From contig JAEWCQ010000029.1 in NCBI GenBank assembly GCA_023390555.1, positions 1 through 64,000 of the forward strand: DNA of 64,000 nucleotides, given 5' to 3'. This DNA is from Bacillota bacterium (GTDB lineage: Bacteria; Bacillota; Clostridia; Lachnospirales; Lachnospiraceae). The notes below the pieces were generated by a model that saw only the letters and a list, made by a program, of their open reading frames with translations, was not told the origin of the DNA and ran no database searches. The position numbers and the translations under genes were made by a program. Shown one piece after another: positions 8,735 through 17,267 of the stretch (position 1 is its first letter; each line of letters begins with the position of its first letter).

Positions 8735-10052
8735 TGTTATCTCCACTCCTATGTTCCACTTTTTCAAATTCTTCCGGTTCCAGACGCAGCCGGATCGCCC
8801 ACGGCGGTACGGTGCTTTCCTCATAATCATCGAGAAACAGAAAAGCCGTTTTATAATCCGGTCTCTTCTGGGGGTAGATTCCCTTTCCGTCCGTAAAATA
8901 CAAAAGTCCGCACAGATTTTTCAGGGTTTTGTTTTCCACCAGCTCATTCACATAGGAAAATGCCGGACGAAAATCCGTACCCCCGCCGCCTGCCACGATA
9001 AAGCCGTCAAGCAGATTTTGCAGCTGCTCCTGGCTGGATACTTCCTGATCCATACGCACCTGATTGTCACACTGAATGATCCGAATTTTCGATTTCCGAA
9101 AAAAGCTGTTTTCCTGTGTCAGTATGCGGAAGGTCTCTTTCAGGAAATTCTGTATCAGCTCTCCACTAGTGGAATAGCTCGTATCCACAACTACCACAAA
9201 TTCCTGTATCTTCTTTACCTCCCGGCTCTCAAGCGGTTCAATAAACGGCATGTTCCGATACAGACGCAGTCCATAAGAGTAATAGTTCAAATCAAACTCG
9301 TCAGGATCGACTTGCAGTTCTTCCCGCAGAACGGAAAATTTCTGCAAAAAGTCCCGATAGCTTCTTCTTCCCTTTTCTGCTTTAAGCTGTGCTGTCAAAA
9401 GCTCTTCGCCGTCTTTTGTCTCGTCTCCGCGCTTTTGCTGCTCCATACGGGTCTGTCTGGAAATCTTGCTCCATTTATTCTGTATGGACGGATTTGCCGC
9501 ATTTTGATTTTCCTGTTTCGGCCAATATCTGTGATCATCCGTGTAGAATTCCTTCTCCAAACGTGCAGTTTCTTCAGTCTTCATAAGCTTTATCTGCCGA
9601 TAGATGATTGCCGCAGAAATTGCCTTCCCCTCCTGCTGCAGCTGTTCGTAGGTCTTCTGCCGCAACCAGCTTAAGGCTCTTTTGGTACAGGGTTTGTTCA
9701 TCCCGTCTATCGTATACTCAACCGCAATATCGCACGCAATATGCCACAGCCTGCGGTCTCTGCTGCCGCCGATCCATAGATGCTGAAAGATACAATGCAG
9801 CACCGTATGAAGATAAGCACGGTCGAGAAAGGGTGTATTATTTCGGAACACCCGGATTACCTGCTCCGAAGAAAAATACAGAGCAGTTCCATCCGTTGCA
9901 AATGCCGAAAGTCCCTCTTCTTCCTTAGGGGTAAGTGCGGACAACGCAATATCCAGGAATCGCAGATCCAGGTAGATCTCATTCCGGATAAAGTCCAGAA
10001 TTTTTACGGACATCTCCGCTTCCCATTCCGTCTGCGTCTGAATGTGTTTCAT
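8724..10052 (-). CDS. VWA-like domain protein (DUF2201 type), MoxR partner
   Basis: A 442-residue protein. The N-terminal half resembles the DUF2201 putative metallopeptidase region, with LHTVLHCIFQHLW as a possible metal-binding helix. The C-terminal half is a von Willebrand A fold with MIDAS residues VVVDTSYSTSG, then GGGGTDF, then YFTDGKG. The start ATG at 10050-10052 follows GGAGG. The MoxR gene overlaps its 3' end and an LRR-protein gene lies 19 bp upstream. The MoxR-VWA pairing is a known chaperone arrangement; what it assembles here is not known. Protease activity is unproven. Confidence 0.82.
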   Translation of the reverse strand: MKHIQTQTEWEAEMSVKILDFIRNEIYLDLRFLDIALSALTPKEEEGLSAFATDGTALYFSSEQVIRVFRNNTPFLDRAYLHTVLHCIFQHLWIGGSRDRRLWHIACDIAVEYTIDGMNKPCTKRALSWLRQKTYEQLQQEGKAISAAIIYRQIKLMKTEETARLEKEFYTDDHRYWPKQENQNAANPSIQNKWSKISRQTRMEQQKRGDETKDGEELLTAQLKAEKGRRSYRDFLQKFSVLREELQVDPDEFDLNYYSYGLRLYRNMPFIEPLESREVKKIQEFVVVVDTSYSTSGELIQNFLKETFRILTQENSFFRKSKIRIIQCDNQVRMDQEVSSQEQLQNLLDGFIVAGGGGTDFRPAFSYVNELVENKTLKNLCGLLYFTDGKGIYPQKRPDYKTAFLFLDDYEESTVPPWAIRLRLEPEEFEKVEHRSGDNNEY

Positions 10053-10071
10053 CACGCCCTCCTCCTCTCTG

Positions 10072-11082
10072 TTAAAATGCATCAAATTGATATCTACCCG
10101 CTTTGTCCTCTGTATCATATTCCCGTTTCCAGCGCATCAACGCTGCCGTACCCTCGGTCCACTCCGCCTCTGCCGCCGCTTCGATACAGGCAATCACTTC
10201 CTGCTCTGAAAAATAATGTTTCTCACATAAAAAAGAAAGCCGTTCCAAATTTTTCTCATTGACCATCCTTCGCCCGATATTTCCGGCATGCTCCTTTATA
10301 TATGCTTCATAAATATCTCTGCTGTGACCAGTAAGCCCTTTCGGATAGCAAAGACGGTTTAACGCCATTCTCGCAAGCGTCTTCTCTGACTCCTCCACAC
10401 AGGCTTTTGGAAACACTTCATCGTATTGCTGCAGATTGACTACGCCATCCGTAAAACACTGCCTGGCACGAAAACCCTCTCCCGTAATTTTACGACCAAA
10501 TACATGAGCCGGGGTTATCTCATCGTAAGCTTCCGAATATTCCGGATAAACAAGCACCGCCTCCGGACCGTCCTCCCCCAAAAAACAGACCTCCATATTG
10601 GAGGATATACGATGCAGCAGCTGCCGGATTCCGGTTTTTTTTTCGATTCCGCACCGCACCGAAACCCGGTCAAAATTCCGACAGTTCATAAACACATCAC
10701 TCCCGAATTCCTGTGTACCGCATCCGATCGATAACTTCTTCAGACGGCTGCAGTTATAAAATGCGCAGTTTTCGATCTCCCGGACTGTGCCCGGCAAAAA
10801 TACGGACTCCACATAATTCCCACTCAATTCATGCAGATCAGCTTCCGTCTGATTCTTCTTTAGACTGCCGTCTGCCTCCAGATAAGTATCTTCCCAGCTC
10901 CCTTTTTCCGGCAGGTGCTCAAAAGCAGAGAAGCAATAGGCTCCAATCTGTGTCAGCGGATACCCGGCAATCTGCTCCGGAAGGATTATATTCGGCGATT
11001 CTCCGTAAATGCGGAGCACCTTTGCTTCCTTCTTCTCTGTTTTCTGCCACAAAAGCCGGCAGTTCTCTTTTCCTTCTGTCAT
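10072..11082 (-). CDS. Leucine-rich repeat (BspA-like, LRR_5) protein
   Basis: A 336-residue protein without signal peptide or TM helix. Residues about 25-165 hold irregular BspA-type LRR units such as YVESVFLPGTVREIENCAFYN and LKKLSIGCGTQEFGSDVFMN. The C-terminal half (about 200-336) is helical and rich in Glu and Cys. The start codon overlaps the rarA stop in an ATGA arrangement. BspA repeats are generally protein-binding. Being cytoplasmic and next to MoxR/VWA, it is plausibly an adaptor of that module. No enzymatic motif was seen. Confidence 0.75.
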   Translation of the reverse strand: MTEGKENCRLLWQKTEKKEAKVLRIYGESPNIILPEQIAGYPLTQIGAYCFSAFEHLPEKGSWEDTYLEADGSLKKNQTEADLHELSGNYVESVFLPGTVREIENCAFYNCSRLKKLSIGCGTQEFGSDVFMNCRNFDRVSVRCGIEKKTGIRQLLHRISSNMEVCFLGEDGPEAVLVYPEYSEAYDEITPAHVFGRKITGEGFRARQCFTDGVVNLQQYDEVFPKACVEESEKTLARMALNRLCYPKGLTGHSRDIYEAYIKEHAGNIGRRMVNEKNLERLSFLCEKHYFSEQEVIACIEAAAEAEWTEGTAALMRWKREYDTEDKAGRYQFDAF

Positions 11083-12407
11083 AGTTCTTCCTGTTTCTCT
11101 GCTTTCCATTCCCGGATTGCTTCCAGTCGTTCTTTCACCCGCTTTTCTTCGCCCTGCTCCGTTGGATCATAGTACCTCCGGTCGCTGAGAGAATCCGGCA
11201 TACACTGCATATGTGTCAGTTTCTCCTGCGCATTGTGTGCATACTCGTAGCCTTTTCCATAGCCCAGATCCTTCATCAGTCTGGTAGGTGCATTTCGAAG
11301 CGGAAGCGGGACCGGCTCTGCCGGACAGCTTTTCACATCATCCTTGCATTGCTCACAGGCAACATACAGTGCATTCGACTTTGGCGCCATAGCCAGATAG
11401 GTCACAGCATGCGTCAGATGAATATCACATTCCGGCATCCCCAGAAAATGACAGGCCTGATAGGCGGCTACCGCCACTTGAAGTGCCTGACTGTCAGCCA
11501 TGCCAACATCCTCGCTCGCAAAACGAATCAGACGTCTTGCAATATACAACGGACTCTCTCCGCCCTCAAGCATGCGGCACATCCAGTACAGTGCCGCGTC
11601 GGGATCACTGTTCCGCATGGATTTATGCAGTGCGGATATCAGATTATAATGTTCTTCTCCCGCCTTGTCATACAGAAGGGATTTCCGGCTGATACATTGC
11701 TCCAGACCCTCATTGGTAACGGTGATTGCCTCTGCATCGATCGTCCCGTTTAGGACAGCCATTTCCAGCGTATTGAGCGCAGTTCTCGCATCTCCGTTGG
11801 CAAATGCCGCTATCGCTGCAAGCTGCTGACCGGTAATCCGTATCTGCTGCTTGCCATAACCCGAGGGATTTTTCAGCGCATTCTGCAGCAGCAGTACAAT
11901 ATCGTTCTCCTGTAAAGCCTTTAATACAAATACCTTGCACCTGGACAACAAGGCGGCATTGATCTCAAACGAAGGATTCTCCGTTGTCGCACCAATCAGA
12001 ACAATACTTCCCTTTTCCACATAGGGTAAAAATGCATCCTGCTGCGCTTTATTGAAACGATGTATCTCGTCGACAAACAAAACCGTACGGATTCCCATCT
12101 GACGGCCCGATTCTGCCTGACTCATAACATCCCGTATTTCTTTTATTCCGCTGGTCACCGCACTGAAATTGATGAAATTCGCTTTCGTCCTGCCTGCTAT
12201 AATGCTGGCAAGTGTTGTTTTCCCGACACCCGGAGGACCCCAGAAAATCATCGAAGAGATCTGGTCATGTTCAATGAGCTGCCGCAGCATTTTTCCTTTG
12301 CCAAGCAGGTGTTGCTGCCCGACATAAGCATCCAGTGTTTCCGGACGCAGCCTGCCTGCAAGCGGCATATTCATTTCCCGGTTATCAAACAGCGACATCT
12401 GTTCCAT
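11079..12407 (-). CDS. rarA: Replication-associated recombination protein A
   Basis: A 442-residue clamp-loader-like AAA+ ATPase of the RarA/MgsA/YcaJ family, with the usual length. Motifs: Walker A WGPPGVGKTTLASIIA (about residues 45-60), Walker B LFVDEIHRFNKAQQDAFLP, sensor ATTENPSFEINAALLSRC, and the C-terminal tetramerisation region with the family signature DPDAALYWMCRMLEGGE. RarA acts at stalled replication forks and interacts with SSB. It sits inside an operon with tRNA-editing and thioesterase genes upstream and the LRR/VWA/MoxR set downstream. Confidence 0.97.
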   Translation of the reverse strand: MEQMSLFDNREMNMPLAGRLRPETLDAYVGQQHLLGKGKMLRQLIEHDQISSMIFWGPPGVGKTTLASIIAGRTKANFINFSAVTSGIKEIRDVMSQAESGRQMGIRTVLFVDEIHRFNKAQQDAFLPYVEKGSIVLIGATTENPSFEINAALLSRCKVFVLKALQENDIVLLLQNALKNPSGYGKQQIRITGQQLAAIAAFANGDARTALNTLEMAVLNGTIDAEAITVTNEGLEQCISRKSLLYDKAGEEHYNLISALHKSMRNSDPDAALYWMCRMLEGGESPLYIARRLIRFASEDVGMADSQALQVAVAAYQACHFLGMPECDIHLTHAVTYLAMAPKSNALYVACEQCKDDVKSCPAEPVPLPLRNAPTRLMKDLGYGKGYEYAHNAQEKLTHMQCMPDSLSDRRYYDPTEQGEEKRVKERLEAIREWKAEKQEEL

Positions 12408-12418
12408 TTTATCGCCCC

Positions 12419-12958
12419 CTATTTCTCAACAGTCACCATCACAGGTACATGTCCAACTGCCGGCAGAAATTTATCCAGCAGATCCTGTGTCTTTATCCGC
12501 ATACTTGCGGTATTGACACACGGATGACAGCCAAAATATTCCGATTCCAGCAGTTCATGATCCATCAGAAGCTGCACCCTGTTCTCTTTGTCATTCATAA
12601 GTCCCATGACACTGACAGAACCCGGTAGAATATCCAGATATGTCTCCATATATTCGTAGGGAGCAAAGGAAAGCCTTGCACTTCCAATCTGTTTTGACAC
12701 GTCACCCGTTTTGAATTTCTTATCACCTGCCACCATCAGCAGATAAAATCTGGTCTTCTGTGTATTACAGAGAAACAGATTTTTACAGATCTGCGCCTGA
12801 AGAACTTCATCAATCCCGACGCAATCAGCCATGGTATCTGCACGTGCATGATCCATACGCTGGTATGCGATCTGCAATTGATCCAGCAAATCATATACAC
12901 GGATTTCTTTTTCTTCTCTTCCTGCTAAATCTGCCGGTCTTCCCGCTGTCAGTTTCAT
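12419..12958 (-). CDS. YbaK/ProX-type aminoacyl-tRNA deacylase
   Basis: A 179-residue protein of the YbaK/EbsC/PrdX editing-domain family. It hydrolyses mischarged tRNAs, most likely Ala-tRNA(Pro) as in ProXp-ala. The family core is visible: QICKNLFLCN, YLLMVAGDKKFK, GSVSVMGLMND and GCHPCVNTASMRI, the last being the conserved GxHP loop of the active site. The start codon overlaps the stop of the thioesterase gene by 4 bp, implying translational coupling. Substrate choice among Cys-tRNA(Pro) and Ala-tRNA(Pro) is by similarity only. Confidence 0.88.
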   Translation of the reverse strand: MKLTAGRPADLAGREEKEIRVYDLLDQLQIAYQRMDHARADTMADCVGIDEVLQAQICKNLFLCNTQKTRFYLLMVAGDKKFKTGDVSKQIGSARLSFAPYEYMETYLDILPGSVSVMGLMNDKENRVQLLMDHELLESEYFGCHPCVNTASMRIKTQDLLDKFLPAVGHVPVMVTVEK

Positions 12959-13362
12959 TCCTCTATCTCCCTGTTCAGGCTGTAATAAGTAAAACTGCCG
13001 TTACTCAACAGTTCTCCCGCGTCATTCATGATCTTGACATCCAATACCGTAATCCGGTTTCCCTGACGGACTGCGGCAGCTTCGCAGCGGACATATTCCG
13101 TATCCTTAACCGGAAGCAGATAATTTAAGGTTCCATTTACCGTTGTAACATAGCTGCCGGCGGTAGATGCGGCAATCCCTGCCACCGTATCTGCCAACGC
13201 ATAGATACAGCCACCGTGCATCCCGTTATAAATATTCGTATGGTGTTCTTCCATACGAATTCTTCCTGCCGCATAGCCATCCGCAACATCTGTGAGTTCC
13301 ACTCCGATGTGATGCGCAAATGAGTTGGATGCGGCAATTTCTTTCAACTTCCGTTTCTCCAT
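12955..13362 (-). CDS. PaaI family hotdog-fold thioesterase
   Basis: A 135-residue single hotdog-domain protein. The segment NIYNGMHGGCIYALADTVAG is the PaaI/YbgC-type motif with the catalytic Asp at the hotdog helix and the HGG loop. These enzymes hydrolyse acyl-CoA thioesters in the cytoplasm. The length is typical. It is the first gene of a six-gene run that ends with moxR, and the pyk terminator lies just upstream, so its promoter should be within 13363-13433. The physiological acyl-CoA is unknown. Confidence 0.9.
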   Translation of the reverse strand: MEKRKLKEIAASNSFAHHIGVELTDVADGYAAGRIRMEEHHTNIYNGMHGGCIYALADTVAGIAASTAGSYVTTVNGTLNYLLPVKDTEYVRCEAAAVRQGNRITVLDVKIMNDAGELLSNGSFTYYSLNREIEE

Positions 13363-13433
13363 CCCTGATTTCCTTTTTGTGCTATCTTTCTTTTCTGCTT
13401 TCGCAAATCTTTTATTAAATATTAATATTACAT

Positions 13434-13474
13434 GAAAAAGAGGAGAAATACAATGTATTCCTCCTCGCTTTTTC
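13434..13474 (-). terminator. Intrinsic terminator of pyk transcript
   Basis: Stem 13440-13451 / 13455-13466 (12 bp, one mismatch, 3-base loop). T-rich on the minus-strand exit side (13435-13439 read as TTTTT) and T-rich on the plus side too, so it may work in both directions. Confidence 0.8.
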
Positions 13475-13478
13475 CTGT

Positions 13479-14897
13479 TTATTCTACAACATGAACTTTT
13501 ATCATGTTTGTTGTTCCTGACATTCCGAGCGGAACTCCTGCGGTAAGTACAACTACCTCATTTGATTCGATCAGGCTCTTTTCCTTTGCAACATGAATTG
13601 CATGGGCAAACAATTCAAAGATATCTTTCTTCTCTTCCAAAAGGATTGGTGTAACTCCCCAGGAAAGATTGAGCTGACGCCAGACCTTTTCGGTAACAGC
13701 ACAGCCGATAATCTCACAGCTTGGACGATAACGTGATACCATACGTGCGGATTTTCCAGATTTTGTAACAGTTAAGATTGCTCCTGCATTCAGATCATAA
13801 GCTGTGGTGCAGGTAGCATGACTGATTGCATCGGTAATATCCGGATTGGAATCTCTTTCGCGTGTAAAGAAACGCTTCATGTAATCAATATCCTCTTCGG
13901 TTCTGATTGTGATTCTGACCATCATCTGCAATGCCTCTACCGGGAACTTACCGGCAGCCGTCTCTCCGGAAAGCATGATAGCACTTGTTCCGTCGTAAAT
14001 CGCATTTGCAACGTCTGTTGTCTCGGCTCTTGTCGGACGTGGGTTTTTCATCATGGAATCCAGCATCTGTGTTGCGATGATTACCTGTCTTCCTGCTTCG
14101 TATACTTTCTTGATGATCATTTTCTGAACAACCGGTACGTCTTCCACCGGCAGTTCCACACCCATATCGCCACGTGCGATCATGATGGCATCGGATACCT
14201 GAATGATCTCATCAATATTTTCCACACCTTCGCCGTTTTCAATCTTTGCAATGATTTTAATTGCACTTCCACCGTTTCCATCCAGAAGTTCGCGGATCTG
14301 ACGGATATCATCTGCACAGCGGGCAAAAGAGGCCGCGATATAATCCACATCATTTTCAATTCCAAATAAAATATCTGCGCGGTCTTTTTCACTGATGTAC
14401 GGCAGGTTTACATGTACATCCGGTACATTGACACCCTTGTGATTGGAAATTACACCGTCATTTTTCACGATACAGTGAATGTCCTGTCCTTCCACCGAAG
14501 TTACTTCCATACCCACCAGACCGTCATCGATCAGGATTCTGCATCCTGCCGCAACATCCTGATACAGGTGCGGATAAAGCACACTTACGATGCTCTCATT
14601 TCCAAGCACTTCTTTGCATGTCAGCGTGAACTCCTGTCCCTCTTTCAGCTGAATGCTTTCGTTTTCAAAATTGCCGATTCGGATCTCAGGTCCCTTCGTA
14701 TCCAAAAGCATTGCTACCGGCTTATGAGACGCTTCTCTTGCCGCGCGGAGTCTTTTCATACGAATGCCGTGCTCTTCATAGTCCCCATGTGAAAAATTGA
14801 GACGTGCCACATTCATTCCCTCATCCACCAATTTTTCCAAAACACCCGGTCTGTCTGTTGCCGGTCCTAACGTACAGATAATTTTTGTCTTTCTCAT
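13479..14897 (-). CDS. pyk: Pyruvate kinase
   Basis: A 472-residue glycolytic enzyme converting PEP + ADP to pyruvate + ATP. It opens MRKTKIICTLGPATD. Key motifs are NFSHGDYEEH, LLDTKGPEIR, KIENGEGVENIDEI with the catalytic Lys, and MIARGDMGVELP. It has the A, B and C domains but not the extra PEP-utiliser domain found at the C-terminus of many Bacillus enzymes. The start codon is one base beyond the stop of the HD-GYP gene, whose last codons contain its AAAGGAG ribosome site. Expression is therefore linked to that gene. A strong terminator follows. Confidence 0.98.
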   Translation of the reverse strand: MRKTKIICTLGPATDRPGVLEKLVDEGMNVARLNFSHGDYEEHGIRMKRLRAAREASHKPVAMLLDTKGPEIRIGNFENESIQLKEGQEFTLTCKEVLGNESIVSVLYPHLYQDVAAGCRILIDDGLVGMEVTSVEGQDIHCIVKNDGVISNHKGVNVPDVHVNLPYISEKDRADILFGIENDVDYIAASFARCADDIRQIRELLDGNGGSAIKIIAKIENGEGVENIDEIIQVSDAIMIARGDMGVELPVEDVPVVQKMIIKKVYEAGRQVIIATQMLDSMMKNPRPTRAETTDVANAIYDGTSAIMLSGETAAGKFPVEALQMMVRITIRTEEDIDYMKRFFTRERDSNPDITDAISHATCTTAYDLNAGAILTVTKSGKSARMVSRYRPSCEIIGCAVTEKVWRQLNLSWGVTPILLEEKKDIFELFAHAIHVAKEKSLIESNEVVVLTAGVPLGMSGTTNMIKVHVVE

Positions 14898-14898
14898 A

Positions 14899-16101
14899 TT
14901 ATGATTCTCCTTTTAAGTATGTATTAATATCTTCCACTATTGTGCTGTCAAGAAATCCCCCATCTGCCATATTACGCATGATATCAATGCATTTCTCATG
15001 TGGCATCCCACTCTTGTATGGTCTCGGTTCCCCAAGTGCCTGATAGACATCCAGGCATGCAAGCAATCTGTCATTCTGATCCAGATCCTTTGCTGTTTTC
15101 CCAAACGGATACCCCTTTCCGTTCAGCCTTTCATGGTGATAAGATGCCCAGTGTGTTATATCCTCAAAGCCTTCTATCTGTGACAGAATCTTATATGTAA
15201 ACCAAGCGTGATTCTTCATATATACATATTCATCGTCCGATAATTTATCCGGTTTCTCCAATACGTCATTGCTGATCGCCATTTTTCCGATGTCATGCAG
15301 TGCACCCGCAATATAAAGCCGATAACAGGTATCTGTATCATATCCGTAATACTGCCCCATCTTCATAGCCTTTTTTGCAATCCCGAGTGAATGTTTCCTT
15401 GTAAATTCGGACTTATAATCTATGATCTTAGCAAACAGATCCATAAGCTCCGTCATCTGCTTATAACTGTATTCCATCATAACATCCGGTACCAGTTCGC
15501 GTAATTCCTTCTCTATTCTGTCCTCGGATAGCTTTTCAAGTTCTTCCTGAGAAAAACTGCCGATAAACAAATCAACCTGACTTTCCAAAAATATACTTTC
15601 TTTCTCTTTGTTCAGGAAATCTATGATCTGCCGGTATTTATTACTACTATTATTTCCAAGGTCACATTCTTTATCCAATGTGTCCGCAAAATGTATCAAC
15701 TGCGCGCCAAGCGGTGTGTTCTCGCCCTTCCTGCGAAAAGGTCCTGTTCCATCGGCTGTTTCATGATGGTAGAGAATCACATCCGACATATCCGTCTGAA
15801 ACGGAAATTTACGGATATTTTCTTCCCCGTACAGACAGTGCATCCCAAGCGTGTTTTTTAAATCTGTGTTACTCTTCTGATACTCCTCCTGAATATACTG
15901 TGTCAGTGCGTTATCATGCATGACTGCACAGACGACCAAATCTGACAACTGCTCTTCATTCATTTTTAATGCTTTTCCCAAAAATCCACTGATATACGCA
16001 ACTCTTTTTCCGTGACCGGTTGATACTCCGACCAGTTCGCTCTCCACACTATCGAGTGCAAAAGAAAGTGCATACATCAATCCATTAATATTCACTTTCA
16101 T
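14899..16101 (-). CDS. Tandem HD / HD-GYP domain phosphohydrolase
   Basis: A 400-residue cytoplasmic protein with two HD-type modules. The first (about residues 25-140) has VCAVMHDNAL and YHHETADGTGPF. The second (about 220-385) has AGALHDIGKMAIS and YHHERLNGKGYP, a canonical HD-GYP-like signature. HD-GYP proteins hydrolyse cyclic di-GMP or related dinucleotides, and the second module keeps the metal ligands. The first HD looks partly degenerate (HDN). It is sandwiched between a radical SAM gene (8-base gap) and pyk (1-base gap), giving a probable three-gene operon. The substrate is inferred. Confidence 0.85.
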   Translation of the reverse strand: MKVNINGLMYALSFALDSVESELVGVSTGHGKRVAYISGFLGKALKMNEEQLSDLVVCAVMHDNALTQYIQEEYQKSNTDLKNTLGMHCLYGEENIRKFPFQTDMSDVILYHHETADGTGPFRRKGENTPLGAQLIHFADTLDKECDLGNNSSNKYRQIIDFLNKEKESIFLESQVDLFIGSFSQEELEKLSEDRIEKELRELVPDVMMEYSYKQMTELMDLFAKIIDYKSEFTRKHSLGIAKKAMKMGQYYGYDTDTCYRLYIAGALHDIGKMAISNDVLEKPDKLSDDEYVYMKNHAWFTYKILSQIEGFEDITHWASYHHERLNGKGYPFGKTAKDLDQNDRLLACLDVYQALGEPRPYKSGMPHEKCIDIMRNMADGGFLDSTIVEDINTYLKGES

Positions 16102-16109
16102 CCTGTTTC

Positions 16110-17099
16110 CTATCTTTCTGCCAAAATTCCCTGACCATCAAATTCCGGTATAAAGGATTCTTTTGCAGTTTCTCCATCCTGAATAAACCCGTTCTCCAAA
16201 CCAAGAGTGATCGCATTCTGAACCAACTCTTCATATTCTTCTTCTGTAACCCTGTGGTTCAGCTCCGGATACGCTTCTGCCTGCGACAGGGGCGTATACT
16301 GACTCATCAGGCTTATAAAAATGGTATCGCCATAGGTATCCAAAAGATATCTGATTACCTTGTCGGAATCATTCCGTCCTCCTGGGAGAAGCAGATGACG
16401 CACCAGCGTCCCTCTGACCATGATCCCATCACCATCATGATCCTGTGAATACTTCTGATATTCTTCTGTTAAAAATTTTTCCTCATCCCTCCAGTTCTCA
16501 CTTCCACCAATCAGCTGTTCCGGCAGAAACTGCGGTTCTCCGGTCTGTCTGACCATTTCCGCAATCGCCGCAGACGCAACTTCAAAATAATCCGGGGCAT
16601 GAGAATACTTTTCACTCCGTGTTTCTTCCACGTATTTCAAATCCGGAAGATATACATCCACATAGCCGTCCAGCATACGCAAAGTCTCCACCTTTTCGTA
16701 GCTTCCGGTATTGTACACAATCGGAATCTTCAACCCCTTTGTACGGGCAATATCAAGCGCCTGTACAATCTGCGGAACAAAGTGTCCTGGTGTTACCAGA
16801 TTAATATTATTTGCATTTTTTGCCTGCAGTTCCAGAAAAATATCGGCCAGCCGCTCTACGGAAATTGTCTTTCCAGCCGTTCCGTTTGCAATATTCTGGT
16901 TCTGGCAAAATACACAGTGCAATGAACAGCCGGAAAAAAAGACGGTTCCGGAACCATTCCGGCCGGATATGCAGGGTTCTTCCCACATATGAAGTGCGGC
17001 TCGGGCGGCTTTCACCTGATCTGTCTGTCCACATACTCCCGTATGGCCTGCCTGTCTGTCTGCCCCACAATCTCTGGGGCATAATCTGCAAGAGGTCAT
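16110..17099 (-). CDS. Radical SAM protein, PflX/PflA-like (COG1313 type)
   Basis: A 329-residue radical SAM enzyme. An N-terminal Cys cluster (CRLCPRDCGADR, then GVCGQ) is followed by the SAM-binding CxxxCxxC motif GCSLHCVFCQNQNIANG. The fold resembles glycyl-radical activases, but this PflX-like family has no assigned substrate. I favour the ATG at 17097-17099, which has AAAGG 8 bases upstream; in-frame GTG or ATG starts at 17123 and 17117 would add 6-8 residues. It heads the run with HD-GYP and pyk. It is not close to the glycyl radical enzyme at 36-38 kb, which has its own activase. Confidence 0.85.
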   Translation of the reverse strand: MTSCRLCPRDCGADRQAGHTGVCGQTDQVKAARAALHMWEEPCISGRNGSGTVFFSGCSLHCVFCQNQNIANGTAGKTISVERLADIFLELQAKNANNINLVTPGHFVPQIVQALDIARTKGLKIPIVYNTGSYEKVETLRMLDGYVDVYLPDLKYVEETRSEKYSHAPDYFEVASAAIAEMVRQTGEPQFLPEQLIGGSENWRDEEKFLTEEYQKYSQDHDGDGIMVRGTLVRHLLLPGGRNDSDKVIRYLLDTYGDTIFISLMSQYTPLSQAEAYPELNHRVTEEEYEELVQNAITLGLENGFIQDGETAKESFIPEFDGQGILAER

Positions 17100-17202
17100 A
17101 TGACTTACCTTTGACATTTTCACACGCTCACATTCTATCTCTTTTTTACAAGAATATCCACTGTTTTTTTAAATTTATGATTTAATTTTAAGATATAACT
17201 AC

Positions 17203-17231
17203 TTGTCAATACACATTCTATCATATATCAT
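17203..17231 (+). promoter_or_regulatory. Promoter of phosphofructokinase gene
   Basis: TTGTCA (17203-17208), 17-base spacer, TATCAT (17226-17231), about 36 bases ahead of the start codon, which has AAAGGAG at 5 bases. Confidence 0.6.
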
Positions 17232-17267
17232 GGAATTTAGAAACAGTATTCAGACAAAGGAGATTTT

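Noticed and set aside
8703..9674. 323-codon open frame on the plus strand
   Set aside because: It lies antisense to the VWA-protein gene, starts without a ribosome site and its translation is Ser/Leu/Phe-rich with no domain. The minus-strand reading has MIDAS motifs and a good start.
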